64,000 bases of DNA from Flagellimonas profundi (GCF_017313275.1 NZ_JAFLNM010000005.1:62001-126000); one strand, 5' to 3'; numbered from the stretch's first letter, positions 36,796 to 46,328 are shown. Made by a program: numbers and translations. The notes: generated from the sequence alone by a model not told the origin.

Positions 36796-37248
36796 CTATT
36801 TTACAGCAATAACATCAATCTCTATGTTGCTGTTTGCGGCAAGTCCCTTAGCTGCAAATGTGGTCCGAGCCGGTTTTTTGGTGAAATATTGGGTGTAGAC
36901 TTCATTAAAGGCCGAAAATTCGTCAATATCAGCCAAAATCACAGTGCATTTCACCACGTTGTCCAAGGTCATACCATGTTGGGCCAGCACGTCTTCAATA
37001 TTATGTATGGCTTGCTCCGTTTCAGCTTTAATTCCTCCTTTAACAAGAGTTCGGGTGGTATGGTCCATCCCTATTTGGCCGGCCAAAAAGTACATATTGT
37101 CCGCTTCTACCACATCACTAAAAGGAGCGTTTTGCTTTTTTGGTTCGTGCGATTTGTGGAAAATAATCTCCGTACTTTCTTGCGCATAGGAAGTGGCCAT
37201 GACCCCACTCATCAAAATGGACAACAGTGCATACTGAAAAGGTTTCAT
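36796..37248 (-). CDS. RidA/YjgF-family protein with signal peptide
   Basis: 150 aa. The first 23 residues form a signal peptide (cleavage near SYAQ), unusual because most RidA proteins are cytoplasmic enamine/imine deaminases. The RidA fold is clear: FLAGQIGMD, ETEQAIHNIEDVLAQ, VVKCTVILADID and the arginine/glycine motif ARTTFAAKGLA near the end. Substrates in the periplasm are not known. It precedes queE on the same strand. Confidence 0.85.
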   Translation of the reverse strand: MKPFQYALLSILMSGVMATSYAQESTEIIFHKSHEPKKQNAPFSDVVEADNMYFLAGQIGMDHTTRTLVKGGIKAETEQAIHNIEDVLAQHGMTLDNVVKCTVILADIDEFSAFNEVYTQYFTKKPARTTFAAKGLAANSNIEIDVIAVK

Positions 37249-37304
37249 AATCTCGTTTTTAGTTTTGCTTAAAATTACCCTATTTTTATCGCAAATTGAA
37301 CGCG

Positions 37305-38816
37305 ATGGGCAACAAAGAAAAATTCTTTGAGCATATAGAACAAGGGTACGCCATGAAAGGCGATTACATTACTGTGGGTGCAGGAATGTTGGATGGTGAA
37401 ACCATGACCAATGCCTACATAAAAGTCCCTCTGAAAACGATGAACCGCCATGGACTTATAGCCGGTGCCACGGGTACGGGAAAAACCAAGACCCTACAGG
37501 TATTGGCAGAAAACCTATCCGACAAAGGTATCCCGGTATTGCTCATGGACCTAAAAGGGGACCTGAGCGGTATTGCCCAGCCTAGCCCGGGACATCCCAA
37601 AATTGATGAGCGTCAAGAAAAAATCGGACTCCCGTTCGAACCCAAAGGTTTTCCCGTTGAAATTTTATCTCTTTCGGAACAGAGTGGGGTGCGCTTACGT
37701 GCCACCGTATCCGAGTTTGGCCCAGTGCTACTGTCAAGAATTTTAGACCTGAGCGTTACCCAAGAAGGCATCGTGGCCGTGGTTTTTAAATACTGTGATG
37801 ACAATAAATTACCCTTGTTAGACCTTAAGGACTTTAAAAAGGTGCTGCAATATGCCACTGGCGAAGGAAAAGAGGAGTTCCAAAAAGACTATGGCCGCAT
37901 TTCAACGAGCTCTACTGGGACCATTTTAAGAAAAATCATTGAACTGGAACAGCAGGGGGCCGACCTTTTCTTTGGCGAAAAATCCTTTGATGTGGATGAT
38001 TTGGTTAGAATTGACGAAAATGGACGTGGTTATGTGAACATTATCCGTTTGACCGATATCCAAGATCGCCCAAAACTGTTTTCAACATTTATGCTGAGCC
38101 TTTTGGCCGAGATTTATTCTACCTTTCCGGAGCAAGGCGATAGCGATAGGCCGGAGTTGGTCCTGTTCATTGACGAGGCACACCTGATTTTTGACAATGC
38201 CAGCAAAGCACTTTTGGATCAGATTGAAAGTATTGTAAAACTGATTCGCTCCAAAGGAATCGGTCTTTATTTTGTGACCCAAAACCCAACCGATGTGCCG
38301 GACGATGTTTTGGCACAATTGGGACTAAAAATACAGCATGCACTCCGTGCTTTTACCGCCAAGGATAGAAAAGCAATTAAGCTTACCGCCCAGAACTATC
38401 CGATTTCCGATTTTTACGATACCGCTGAAGTACTCACTTCATTGGGAACCGGGGAAGCTTTGGTGTCCGCCTTGGACGAAAAAGGACGCCCCACTCCTTT
38501 AGCAGCCACTATGATGCGAGCCCCCATGAGCCGGATGGATATTTTAAGCGATTCCGAAATCAAAGAGGTGTTGGACAAATCCAAATTGATCAAAAAATAC
38601 AATGAGGAAATAGACCGCGAAAGCGCCTATGAAATCTTGTCGGAAAAAATAGAAAAAGCTGAAAAAGAGGCAGAGAAAGAAAGGAAAGAAGAAAAATCAA
38701 CAAGCCGTCGGTCATCGAGCCGAAGAAGTACCCGCATGAACCCCGTGGTCAAAGTTTTGACCAGTGCCACATTTATAAGAGGGGTTTTGGGCGTATTAAA
38801 AAAAGTCATCCGATAA
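37305..38816 (+). CDS. HerA-like ATPase (DUF853 helicase family)
   Basis: 503 aa from the ATG at 37305; a TTG 9 nt upstream is less likely. RecA-like ATPase: Walker A GATGTGKTKT (about residue 45), Walker B VLFIDEAHLIF (about 285) and a sensor-type FVTQNPTDVPDD. The C-terminus is basic and low complexity (KEAEKERKEEKS and SRRSSSRRSTR), then a short hydrophobic tail. DUF853 members are poorly characterised DNA translocase-like ATPases. It is followed after 5 bp by a lipoprotein gene. Confidence 0.88.
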   Translation: MGNKEKFFEHIEQGYAMKGDYITVGAGMLDGETMTNAYIKVPLKTMNRHGLIAGATGTGKTKTLQVLAENLSDKGIPVLLMDLKGDLSGIAQPSPGHPKIDERQEKIGLPFEPKGFPVEILSLSEQSGVRLRATVSEFGPVLLSRILDLSVTQEGIVAVVFKYCDDNKLPLLDLKDFKKVLQYATGEGKEEFQKDYGRISTSSTGTILRKIIELEQQGADLFFGEKSFDVDDLVRIDENGRGYVNIIRLTDIQDRPKLFSTFMLSLLAEIYSTFPEQGDSDRPELVLFIDEAHLIFDNASKALLDQIESIVKLIRSKGIGLYFVTQNPTDVPDDVLAQLGLKIQHALRAFTAKDRKAIKLTAQNYPISDFYDTAEVLTSLGTGEALVSALDEKGRPTPLAATMMRAPMSRMDILSDSEIKEVLDKSKLIKKYNEEIDRESAYEILSEKIEKAEKEAEKERKEEKSTSRRSSSRRSTRMNPVVKVLTSATFIRGVLGVLKKVIR

Positions 38817-38821
38817 ATTAT

Positions 38822-39370
38822 ATGAAAAAGACAAGTAGAATTATTGCCCTCGTTTTTGGGATTGTATTACTCCATTCTTGCCAAAAAGACACTACATTTC
38901 TGATTACTGAAACCAGTGTTGGACCATTGACCCAGTCTACCAAGGTGAAAGAGATGGAATCCACTTTTGCAAAAGATTCGGTTGTGGGAGACACCGCCCA
39001 AATCAGTCTTGGGCTTTCCCCTAAAAAAATTGAGATTTTTGAAAAAGGAGGCAAACATCTTTTAACACTTACCTCAAATTCCGACAGTATACCCACTATT
39101 GAGAATATCAGGATTATGGATGCCCGATATGTTACGGAAAAAGGTATTGGGCTTCGAAGTACCTTTAAGGATATCCAGAGCAAATACGACATCAAAAAAA
39201 TTGTGACCACCTTGAACAGTATTGTTGTTTTCCCAAAAGGCAGCAATCTCTATTTCACTATTGATAAGGAGGAACTGCCAGAAAATTTACGTTTTTCAAC
39301 TGCTGATATCGAGGCTGTACAAATTCCTGACGATGCCAAGATCAAATACTTGATGTTGGGCTGGGAATAA
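38822..39370 (+). CDS. Conserved lipoprotein of unknown function
   Basis: 182 aa. The signal ends in lipobox LLHSC. The mature part is small, with a beta-rich middle (SLGLSPKKIEIFEKGGKHLLTL) and SNLYFTIDKEEL near the end. No family is recognised. It follows the HerA-like gene by 5 bp and precedes the alpha/beta hydrolase by 20 bp, so it is probably in the same operon. Confidence 0.75.
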   Translation: MKKTSRIIALVFGIVLLHSCQKDTTFLITETSVGPLTQSTKVKEMESTFAKDSVVGDTAQISLGLSPKKIEIFEKGGKHLLTLTSNSDSIPTIENIRIMDARYVTEKGIGLRSTFKDIQSKYDIKKIVTTLNSIVVFPKGSNLYFTIDKEELPENLRFSTADIEAVQIPDDAKIKYLMLGWE

Positions 39371-39390
39371 GCTCCAAATAAGGTCCCCAA

Positions 39391-40230
39391 ATGAAAAAGT
39401 TACTTAACAAAATTATTCCTTTGGCCTATGGCCAGTACTTTAATGCATATAGCCTTATTGCACCAAAAAAGATGGCAAATAGTGCCTTCCACGTATTTTG
39501 CACCGTAAGAAAAGGTAGGATCACACCGGAACAGGCCTCTTATCTGGATGATTTTAAGCTCACCGTTGAAGAAGTTGCCGGGCATAAAATACAATCGTAT
39601 CATTGGCCAGGGAACAAAGAAACCATTTTACTGGTCCATGGTTGGGAGAGCAACACCTTTAGATGGCGAAATCTTATTAAAAAGCTTAGGGAGGCAGACT
39701 TTAACATTATTGCTTTTGATGCACCCTCCCATGGCTATTCGTCCGGCAAGCACTTATACGTACCCTTGTATGAAGAGGCCGTAAATTACATGGTGAAAAA
39801 GTACAATCCAAAACACCTTATCGGACATTCGGTTGGGGGCATGACCATTGTTTACAACCAATATAAAAACCCCAGCTCCCATGTGGAAAAAATGGTCACC
39901 ATAGGTTCCCCATCCGAGTTTCATGAGATCATGGGACACTTTCAAGATATTTTAAAGTTCAATAATAGGGTGATGAAGCAATTGGATACATATGTCCATA
40001 ATCGTTTCGGCTTCAAAATTGATGAGTTTTCCACATCCAAATTTGCACGGTCCATCAGCAAAAAAGGATTGCTCTTCCACGATAAACACGATCAAATCAC
40101 TCCCTACCACGCCTCCGTGGCGGTTAACAAAAATTGGAAAAACAGTGAACTGGTAAGCACCGAAGGCTTGGGGCACTCCATGCACCAAGATGATGTGAAC
40201 AATCAAATCGTATCATTTTTGGAAGCTTGA
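39391..40230 (+). CDS. Alpha/beta hydrolase
   Basis: 279 aa. Nucleophile elbow IGHSVGG with Ser147, oxyanion segment LLVHGWESN, and a C-terminal catalytic histidine in LGHSMHQD. No signal peptide. Typical length for a cytoplasmic esterase-like hydrolase; the substrate is unknown. It is the third of three closely spaced plus-strand genes (38822, 39391, 40264) after the HerA-like gene. Confidence 0.85.
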   Translation: MKKLLNKIIPLAYGQYFNAYSLIAPKKMANSAFHVFCTVRKGRITPEQASYLDDFKLTVEEVAGHKIQSYHWPGNKETILLVHGWESNTFRWRNLIKKLREADFNIIAFDAPSHGYSSGKHLYVPLYEEAVNYMVKKYNPKHLIGHSVGGMTIVYNQYKNPSSHVEKMVTIGSPSEFHEIMGHFQDILKFNNRVMKQLDTYVHNRFGFKIDEFSTSKFARSISKKGLLFHDKHDQITPYHASVAVNKNWKNSELVSTEGLGHSMHQDDVNNQIVSFLEA

Positions 40231-40263
40231 TAAAGTTGTCCTAATTTTCAGAAAAAATAGACC

Positions 40264-40686
40264 ATGCAAAAAATAACCCCCTTTCATGTTGCCGTTCCTG
40301 TGCACAATTTAGATGAATGTAGAACCTTTTACCGGGATGTACTCGGTTGTAAAGAAGGGAGAAGTGCCGAACAATGGGTAGACTTCGACTTTTTCGGGCA
40401 TCAATTTGTGATTCATTACAAACCAAAGTCCGAGGAAGAGACCCACACCAACCCTGTTGACGGAAAAAATGTACCGGTTCCGCACTATGGTGTTGTTCTG
40501 CCGTGGGACACTTTTCAAACATTTTCCAAGGAGTTGATTGAAAAAGGAATTGATTTTGTAATCGAACCTTACATCCGTTTTAAGGGTGAGCCTGGGGAGC
40601 AAGCTACCATGTTTTTTCTGGACCCTTCAGGTAATGCTTTGGAATTCAAGGCGTTTAAAGATATGGGGCAACTTTTTGCCAAATAG
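40264..40686 (+). CDS. VOC-family (glyoxalase/dioxygenase-like) protein
   Basis: 140 aa vicinal-oxygen-chelate fold: two beta-alpha-beta-beta-beta halves with the metal ligands His in [10 protein letters not shown], Glu near [11 protein letters not shown], and Glu in [11 protein letters not shown] at the end. [13 protein letters not shown] is characteristic. Substrate undetermined. It converges on the DUF2306 gene with 1 bp between stops. Confidence 0.87.
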   Translation: MQKITPFHVAVPVHNLDECRTFYRDVLGCKEGRSAEQWVDFDFFGHQFVIHYKPKSEEETHTNPVDGKNVPVPHYGVVLPWDTFQTFSKELIEKGIDFVIEPYIRFKGEPGEQATMFFLDPSGNALEFKAFKDMGQLFAK

Positions 40687-40687
40687 G

Positions 40688-41314
40688 TCAAACAAGGTTC
40701 AGGCCTTTTTTCTTTACCCATATTTGGGCAAAAATCATATTGGGAACCCAACATAGCCAGGCAACTATTTTATAAGCCACTAAGAATTCTCCAAAAACGA
40801 TAGTGAGCAAGGGCAACCAAATACGCAGTGTTACTGCGGCAAAGCAAGCAGCATAGCTATAGATCATCATACCTTGATGAAGGGAAAGGTCTTTGTTTTT
40901 CACGGCGATATATGCCCTTGTTGTGGTAAAAATCCATATTACGCCCAAACTGATGAAACCTATGGATGAAACCAAACCACCAGTGGCAAAAAAACCGAGG
41001 TATACTCCGCAAAGTCCACTTAATAGGGCGGAGACCACATATATTTTACCAAGGTTTCGATGAAGATTCAGTCTTTTGGACCTGAGTTTTTTAATAAACT
41101 GTGACCACCCGACCAACAAGGCCAAGCCTCCAAAACTGATATGACCGTAAAACGCTGTTTTCCATATGGTGCTTGCCAACAATTCATGGGATTTATTCAT
41201 TAAAAGTCCAAAATTGTCGGAAGCGAATACATAGACCAAAGGATAAAGACCAATTCCTATGGCCAGGAACACAAAAACCACCCAAGCTACTTTGTTTCTT
41301 GCCGTTTGAGCCAT
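40688..41314 (-). CDS. DUF2306-family integral membrane protein
   Basis: 208 aa with about six hydrophobic helices (AWVVFVFLAIGIGLYPLVY; HISFGGLALLVGWSQF; and others). Histidines in HRNLGKIYV and HQGMMIYSY match the DUF2306 pattern, which has been suggested to bind haem or metal, without proof. Two direct copies of the palindrome TATCGATA lie 10-34 bp upstream and may control it. Confidence 0.83.
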   Translation of the reverse strand: MAQTARNKVAWVVFVFLAIGIGLYPLVYVFASDNFGLLMNKSHELLASTIWKTAFYGHISFGGLALLVGWSQFIKKLRSKRLNLHRNLGKIYVVSALLSGLCGVYLGFFATGGLVSSIGFISLGVIWIFTTTRAYIAVKNKDLSLHQGMMIYSYAACFAAVTLRIWLPLLTIVFGEFLVAYKIVAWLCWVPNMIFAQIWVKKKGLNLV

Positions 41315-41324
41315 AATGCCTGAT

Positions 41325-41348
41325 TTATCGATAGGTAAGTTATCGATA
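41325..41348. promoter_or_regulatory. Two direct TTATCGATA sites upstream of the DUF2306 gene
   Basis: TTATCGATA at 41325-41333 and again at 41340-41348, 15 bp apart; each contains the perfect palindrome TATCGATA. Position just upstream of the DUF2306 start suggests a tandem operator for an unknown regulator. Confidence 0.45.
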
Positions 41349-41434
41349 TTTTAAACACAAAAACAAGAATTTCAAATGTAATTCGTTATAAGTGTACCAA
41401 TTAGTCATTTAAATCGAACGCAAATCCTACTGCT

Positions 41435-41587
41435 ATGAAGACAATTTTACTCTTGGTCACCCTTATTTTTTCTGCTATGGCCGTATCCAGTTGTACCAAT
41501 GATGAAAGTGATACCGAATTTGAATTTCTTACTCCGGAAGAAGAGCAGAATGCTGCACTAAAAGCAGAACAAGAAAATGTAAACTAA
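41435..41587 (+). CDS. Small lipoprotein, 50 aa
   Basis: Short reading frame from an ATG at 41435: signal peptide of about 19 residues (MKTILLLVTLIFSAMAVSS), lipobox with Cys20, then a 30-residue acidic tail (TNDESDTEFEFLTPEEEQNA). The layout of N-terminal Lys, hydrophobic core and lipobox directly before Cys is a strong coding sign. The stop is 4 bp from the folD stop in convergent orientation. The mature peptide is very acidic and short; function unknown. Confidence 0.7.
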   Translation: MKTILLLVTLIFSAMAVSSCTNDESDTEFEFLTPEEEQNAALKAEQENVN

Positions 41588-41591
41588 AGTT

Positions 41592-42470
41592 TTACGCATT
41601 GTGGCGTTCCCGCGCCAACAAGGTGTTCTTGAGCAGCATGGCAATGGTCATTGGCCCAACTCCACCAGGTACTGGAGTAATGTACGATGCTTTTTTACTG
41701 ACATTTTCAAAATCCACATCCCCTGTGATGTAATACCCTTTTTCTTTGGTTTCGTCAGGTACTCGGGTAATGCCCACATCAATAATGGTTACCCCATCCT
41801 TGACCATATCCGCCTTCAAAAATTTAGGAACTCCCAATGCAGAAATCACAATATCCGCCTGAAGCGTCAGTTCCTTTAGGTTTTTGGTTCTACTGTGTGC
41901 AAGAGTGACAGTGGAATTTCCAGGGTTTCCCTTTTGGCTCATTAAAATACTAATGGGTCTTCCCACAATATGGCTCCGACCTATCACCACCGTATGTTTT
42001 CCTTCAGTTTCAACCTTATACCGCTTTAGCAGCTCCATAATCCCGAATGGGGTGGCGGAAATAAAGGTTTCCATATCCAATGCCATTTTACCAAAATTGG
42101 TAGGATGAAATCCGTCGACATCTTTATCGGGATCTACGGCCATCAAAACCTTTTCCTCATCAATATGTTTTGGCAAAGGAAGTTGAACAATATAACCATC
42201 TATATCTGGGTCGTTGTTCAATTGGTGCACTTGCTTTAGCAAATCTTCTTCTGTGGTTTCCTCTGGAAGATGGATCAATGTGGATTCGAATCCTATTTTT
42301 TTACAGGAACGTACTTTACTTCCCACATAAGTAAGGCTGGCACCATCGTTGCCTACCAAAACGGCTGCCAAATGGGGGACTTTTTCACCACGTTCTTTCA
42401 TTTGGGCCACCTCAACGGTGATTTCTTCTTTAATCTGGTTCGATACTTTTTTTCCGTCAAGGATTTCCAT
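41592..42470 (-). CDS. folD: Bifunctional methylenetetrahydrofolate dehydrogenase/cyclohydrolase
   Basis: 292 aa, standard length. Family signatures: [16 protein letters not shown] (catalytic Lys region), [37 protein letters not shown], and [18 protein letters not shown] at the C-terminus. Cytoplasmic one-carbon metabolism, converting methylene-THF to formyl-THF. It is 42 bp downstream of ffh on the same strand. Confidence 0.97.
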   Translation of the reverse strand: MEILDGKKVSNQIKEEITVEVAQMKERGEKVPHLAAVLVGNDGASLTYVGSKVRSCKKIGFESTLIHLPEETTEEDLLKQVHQLNNDPDIDGYIVQLPLPKHIDEEKVLMAVDPDKDVDGFHPTNFGKMALDMETFISATPFGIMELLKRYKVETEGKHTVVIGRSHIVGRPISILMSQKGNPGNSTVTLAHSRTKNLKELTLQADIVISALGVPKFLKADMVKDGVTIIDVGITRVPDETKEKGYYITGDVDFENVSKKASYITPVPGGVGPMTIAMLLKNTLLARERHNA

Positions 42471-42512
42471 GGGCTATGTTGGTTTTACTTCTGACTTCTT
42501 TTCTGACCTAAG

Positions 42513-43841
42513 TTATCTCATGTTTTGCATCATCTGCATCATCTTCTTGCCGCCACCACCTTGCATCATCTTCATCATCTTGCTCATTTGATTGAACTGC
42601 TTGAGCAACTGGTTAACCTCTTGAATAGAGGTTCCACTACCAGCAGCAATTCTCTTTTTTCGGCTGGCATTCAATTTAGCTGGTGTAGATCTTTCTTCTG
42701 GGGTCATGGAATGGATGATGGCTTCAATGTGTTTGAAAGCATCATCATCAATATCCAATCCTTTCAATGCTTTTCCAGCACCTGGAATCATTCCCATGAG
42801 GTCCTTCATGTTCCCCATTTTCTTGATTTGCTGTATCTGGTTCAGGAAATCATCAAATCCAAACTTGTTTTTGGCAATTTTCTTCTGGATTTTTCGTGCC
42901 TGCTCTTCATCAAACTGTTCCTGCGCACGCTCCACCAAGGACACCACGTCCCCCATTCCAAGGATACGGTCGGCCATACGGGATGGATGGAAAACATCGA
43001 TCGCTTCCATTTTTTCCCCTGTACCGATAAACTTGATCGGCTTATCGACCACGGATTTAATGGAAATGGCAGCACCACCTCGTGTATCACCATCCAACTT
43101 GGTTAAAACAACCCCGTCAAAATTCAAGACATCATTAAAGGCTTTCGCAGTATTCACGGCATCCTGACCGGTCATGGAATCAACAACAAACAAAGTTTCT
43201 TGAGGCTCAATGGCCTTGTGGATATTGGAGATTTCCGTCATCATCTGCTCGTCCACGGCCAAACGACCTGCGGTATCGATGATCACTACATTGCACCCTG
43301 TGCTTTTTGCATGTGAAATACCGGCCTTGGCAATAGCAACGGGATCATTGTTATCGCGATCGGAATATACTTCTACCCCTATTTGATCCCCGACTATATG
43401 CAACTGGTCTATCGCTGCCGGACGATATACGTCACAGGCTACCAAAAGTGGTTTCTTTGTTTTTTTGTTTTTGAGATAATTGGCAAGTTTACCCGAGAAG
43501 GTGGTTTTACCAGAACCTTGCAGACCGGACATTAAAATAACCGAAGGATCACCTGATAAATCTATTCCTTCTGCTTCACCCCCCATGAGCTCGGTAAGCT
43601 CATCCTTAACCAATTTCACCATAAGCTGACCTGGCTGTAATGAGGTCAGTACATTTTGACCAAGCGCTTTTTCCTTTACCGTATTGGTAAATTCCTTGGC
43701 AATTTTAAAGTTAACATCGGCATCAAGTAAGGCTCTTCGAATTTCCTTAAGGGTCTCTGCTACATTGATTTCCGTAATCTGTCCGTGCCCTTTGAGGACG
43801 TGAAATGCCTTATCTAACTTTTCGCTTAAATTATCGAACAT
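42513..43841 (-). CDS. ffh: Signal recognition particle protein Ffh
   Basis: 442 aa SRP54 homologue. N domain (1-85), G domain with P-loop GLQGSGKTTFSGK (about 107-119), DTAGRLAVDEQMM, TKLDGDTRGGAAISI, and a methionine-rich M domain ending in MSKMMKMMQGGGGKKMM. GTPase that targets nascent membrane and secreted proteins to the translocon. It is preceded upstream by a strong terminator-type hairpin of the neighbouring lipoprotein gene. Confidence 0.98.
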   Translation of the reverse strand: MFDNLSEKLDKAFHVLKGHGQITEINVAETLKEIRRALLDADVNFKIAKEFTNTVKEKALGQNVLTSLQPGQLMVKLVKDELTELMGGEAEGIDLSGDPSVILMSGLQGSGKTTFSGKLANYLKNKKTKKPLLVACDVYRPAAIDQLHIVGDQIGVEVYSDRDNNDPVAIAKAGISHAKSTGCNVVIIDTAGRLAVDEQMMTEISNIHKAIEPQETLFVVDSMTGQDAVNTAKAFNDVLNFDGVVLTKLDGDTRGGAAISIKSVVDKPIKFIGTGEKMEAIDVFHPSRMADRILGMGDVVSLVERAQEQFDEEQARKIQKKIAKNKFGFDDFLNQIQQIKKMGNMKDLMGMIPGAGKALKGLDIDDDAFKHIEAIIHSMTPEERSTPAKLNASRKKRIAAGSGTSIQEVNQLLKQFNQMSKMMKMMQGGGGKKMMQMMQNMR

Positions 43842-43890
43842 ATGTTCTTGGTTTTAAAGAGGGACAAATTTAAGAATAATATAAAAGAAA

Positions 43891-43918
43891 AAGGACGGCT
43901 TTGGGGAGAGCCGTCCTT
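43891..43918 (-). terminator. Rho-independent terminator of the acidic lipoprotein gene
   Basis: Stem AAGGACGGCT (43891-43900) with AGCCGTCCTT (43909-43918), 8-nt loop, followed on the minus strand by a T-rich run (TTTTTCTTTTA). It separates the lipoprotein transcript from ffh. Confidence 0.85.
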
Positions 43919-43946
43919 CTTTTGGAAAAAAGATTGGGGAAAATTC

Positions 43947-45713
43947 TTATGGTTTCTCGAATACCAAGGTATCTACCGAACCATCATCACTAACATCCTT
44001 TAATTCGATTCGAGTAGCTGTAACGGAAACTATCTGCCAGTCATCTGTTAGATCTGCCAAATCATCACCGGTATCAAAATTGATGTAGAACTTCAAACCT
44101 TCGTCAGAATCTCTCAGTACTCTCCAAAGTCCATTGGCTATAGGGTCGGCATTGACAGACACTTCTATTTGATACATTGTAGAGAAATCAAAATCCATTC
44201 CGGCATATGAGGCGGTCATATCCACTTCTCCTTCTTGATAAAGGGCCACATTCCATGGTCCGCCCATAGCTATATTTCTAATTTCAGTGACATCGCCATC
44301 ATTGGCACTATCATCGCAGACTCTCACCAATACCATTTCATGGTCTGTTTCTTCTATTTTAAACTTTAAACGGGTTTCCAACATTTCCCTGATTGGCCAT
44401 TCAAAACTAACCCCAGGTTCTTCACCCATATTTATTATAAGCGAAAGTTGGAATTGGCTGTTCAATCCAATCTCCCAAGTACCTTCTATGGTGCTCACCC
44501 CATTTCCAAGGGTTACCACACCATCCGTCATAAATTGGAATTCATAACCCAAAAGCCTTTCTATTTCTGCTCCTTGGTTCTTTACTTTTTTAACTACCCA
44601 CTCACATTCATTGAGCAGGGCCATAAAGGCTTCCCTATCAATTTGTTCGGAAGGATCTACATCACACCTCTTTTTAAGAATTATTCTGTTTCCTCCATCT
44701 TTATAAAGTTTGATGACTCCTTCTTCCAATTGATAAACATACCATTCCAAAGAAAAGTCCACCAATGCTTCAAACTCGAGGCTCAATAGAGCTCCATTAT
44801 CGGTCATACTGGTACTCCAAGTACCTGAAACAGATGCCCCAGTATAATTGGACAATACGACTGTCCCATCCTCGTTGAATGTCATTAGTTGTTCAAAGTA
44901 CTGTTCAGAGTTGTCAATCTCGTCACGGATTACCTGTCTAACCTGAAGCGGACAAGCAACTAAAAACTCATCCAGCTGTCCTTCTGTAAAATCATCATCA
45001 TTGTAATCATCGTCATCGTCCTCATCACATTGGTTTTTGGCCATTTCCAAGGCTGCCGCCAATTCGGCGTTGTTCTGTACCGTTACTTCGGTACCATCAT
45101 ATTTCTTTAAGGTGATCGGGAATTCAATGCTGATCAGGTCATCATCTTCGAGCTCATCAAAAAACCTTCTCAATTCTTGATCGCTCATCACCTGAACTTC
45201 GTTGGCCTGCTGGTTATCCACACCAAAAGTGAACAGGGTAATAGGGTAAACAAAATCAATACACTCGATATCATCATCATCACCACCTTCTAGACATTCA
45301 CTTGCCAAGGCTTCGAGCTCGTCTTGGTTTTCGATGCTTATTTCACTAAAATCAGAAAGTGTAATGGTGATTGGGAAAGCAATATCAAGGATGTCATCAT
45401 CGTCTTCAAGTTCATCAAAAATTTCTTCAACCACTTCCAAATCACTTTCGGAATCTATGGTCACATCCACTCCATTAACAGTAACGGTATATGGAAATTG
45501 AACGGCAAAACAACTGGCTCCATCAATAATATTATCGTAGGAACCGTCACTGGAAGACGTGTTTTCAATCAAAACCGCAGTAGTGGAATTAGCGGCAATG
45601 GTTTCACTTTCACTGCCACCGCCAACTTCTTCGTATTCTTCTTGGCATGCGGACAAACTAAAAACAAGTACAACAAGTGCTGCGCGCAATATGTTGTTCA
45701 TCAACTTTTTCAT
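43947..45713 (-). CDS. Large acidic surface lipoprotein with four short repeats and lipocalin-like modules
   Basis: 588 aa from the ATG at 45713, where a lipoprotein signal with lipobox LSAC (Cys23) begins. Four tandem units of about 40 residues (about 68-106, 108-147, 149-190, 192-235) each carry an FPITI-like strand, a short EVTVQNxxEL segment and an acidic run of Asp. Then come roughly three 100-residue beta modules with GTW motifs (VSGTWSTS, IEGTWEIG, ANGLWRVL) resembling lipocalin-like domains. No known function. It is divergent from the ECF sigma/FecR/TonB-transducer genes and likely belongs to the same signalling unit (inference). Confidence 0.8.
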   Translation of the reverse strand: MKKLMNNILRAALVVLVFSLSACQEEYEEVGGGSESETIAANSTTAVLIENTSSSDGSYDNIIDGASCFAVQFPYTVTVNGVDVTIDSESDLEVVEEIFDELEDDDDILDIAFPITITLSDFSEISIENQDELEALASECLEGGDDDDIECIDFVYPITLFTFGVDNQQANEVQVMSDQELRRFFDELEDDDLISIEFPITLKKYDGTEVTVQNNAELAAALEMAKNQCDEDDDDDYNDDDFTEGQLDEFLVACPLQVRQVIRDEIDNSEQYFEQLMTFNEDGTVVLSNYTGASVSGTWSTSMTDNGALLSLEFEALVDFSLEWYVYQLEEGVIKLYKDGGNRIILKKRCDVDPSEQIDREAFMALLNECEWVVKKVKNQGAEIERLLGYEFQFMTDGVVTLGNGVSTIEGTWEIGLNSQFQLSLIINMGEEPGVSFEWPIREMLETRLKFKIEETDHEMVLVRVCDDSANDGDVTEIRNIAMGGPWNVALYQEGEVDMTASYAGMDFDFSTMYQIEVSVNADPIANGLWRVLRDSDEGLKFYINFDTGDDLADLTDDWQIVSVTATRIELKDVSDDGSVDTLVFEKP

Positions 45714-45792
45714 AATAATTGAACTTTTGGGGTTATAATTCAACTGTAAAACAACCATCCAGATAAAAACCCTACTTTTTCTAAAAAATTTT

Positions 45793-45804
45793 CAAATATA
45801 TTTG
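45793..45804. promoter_or_regulatory. Symmetric -7-like element between the lipoprotein and ECF sigma genes
   Basis: CAAATATATTTG is a 12-bp perfect palindrome that reads TATATTTG, a perfect TAnnTTTG -7 element, on both strands. On the plus strand it lies 23 nt before the sigma-factor ATG with only a T-rich -33 region. On the minus strand TTTG is 14 nt away, shorter than usual. It could serve divergent promoters. Confidence 0.5.
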
Positions 45805-45827
45805 AGTCGACAAACAAACTCCCACCC

Positions 45828-46328
45828 ATGAGCAATGTATGCGAAGACCATGTTTTCAGTAAAGTTTTCAAGACCCATTCCAAAACGGTCTTCAACTACA
45901 TCTTTTATAAGTTTGGGAATGAGGAGAAGGCACACGACGCCGTGCAGGAAGCCTTTGTGAAACTTTGGCAAAACTGTGCCAAGGTAAGTCCAGAGAAAGC
46001 CAAATCCTACGTTTACACGATTGCCAACAACCTTTATTTAAATGTTTTAAAGGCGGAAAAGGTCAGACTAAAACATGCTGACAGCCTTGTAAAAGACCGT
46101 ACCCATGAGTCTCCAGAGTTTTTGATGGAGGAAAAGGAATACAAGAAAAAACTGGACGATGCCATAAACGCTTTGCCCGACAACCAAAGGACCACTTTTT
46201 TACTCAATAGGATAGATGGGAAAAAATACGCGGAGATTGCGGAAATGGAAGGGGTAAGTGTAAAAGCCATTGAAAAAAGAATGCATTTGGCCCTGAAGAG
46301 TTTACGGGAACAGATTGATGGAATCTAA
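45828..46328 (+). CDS. ECF RNA polymerase sigma-70 factor, Bacteroidota FecI-like type
   Basis: 166 aa. Region 2 (about 10-75, FNYIFYKFGNEEKAHDAVQEAFVKLWQ) and region 4 (about 105-160, LPDNQRTTFLLNRIDGKKY then EIAEMEGVSVKAIEKRM) are clear. It directs transcription of target genes when released by its anti-sigma partner, the FecR protein 76 bp downstream. First of a sigma-FecR-TonB transducer cassette. Confidence 0.95.
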   Translation: MSNVCEDHVFSKVFKTHSKTVFNYIFYKFGNEEKAHDAVQEAFVKLWQNCAKVSPEKAKSYVYTIANNLYLNVLKAEKVRLKHADSLVKDRTHESPEFLMEEKEYKKKLDDAINALPDNQRTTFLLNRIDGKKYAEIAEMEGVSVKAIEKRMHLALKSLREQIDGI

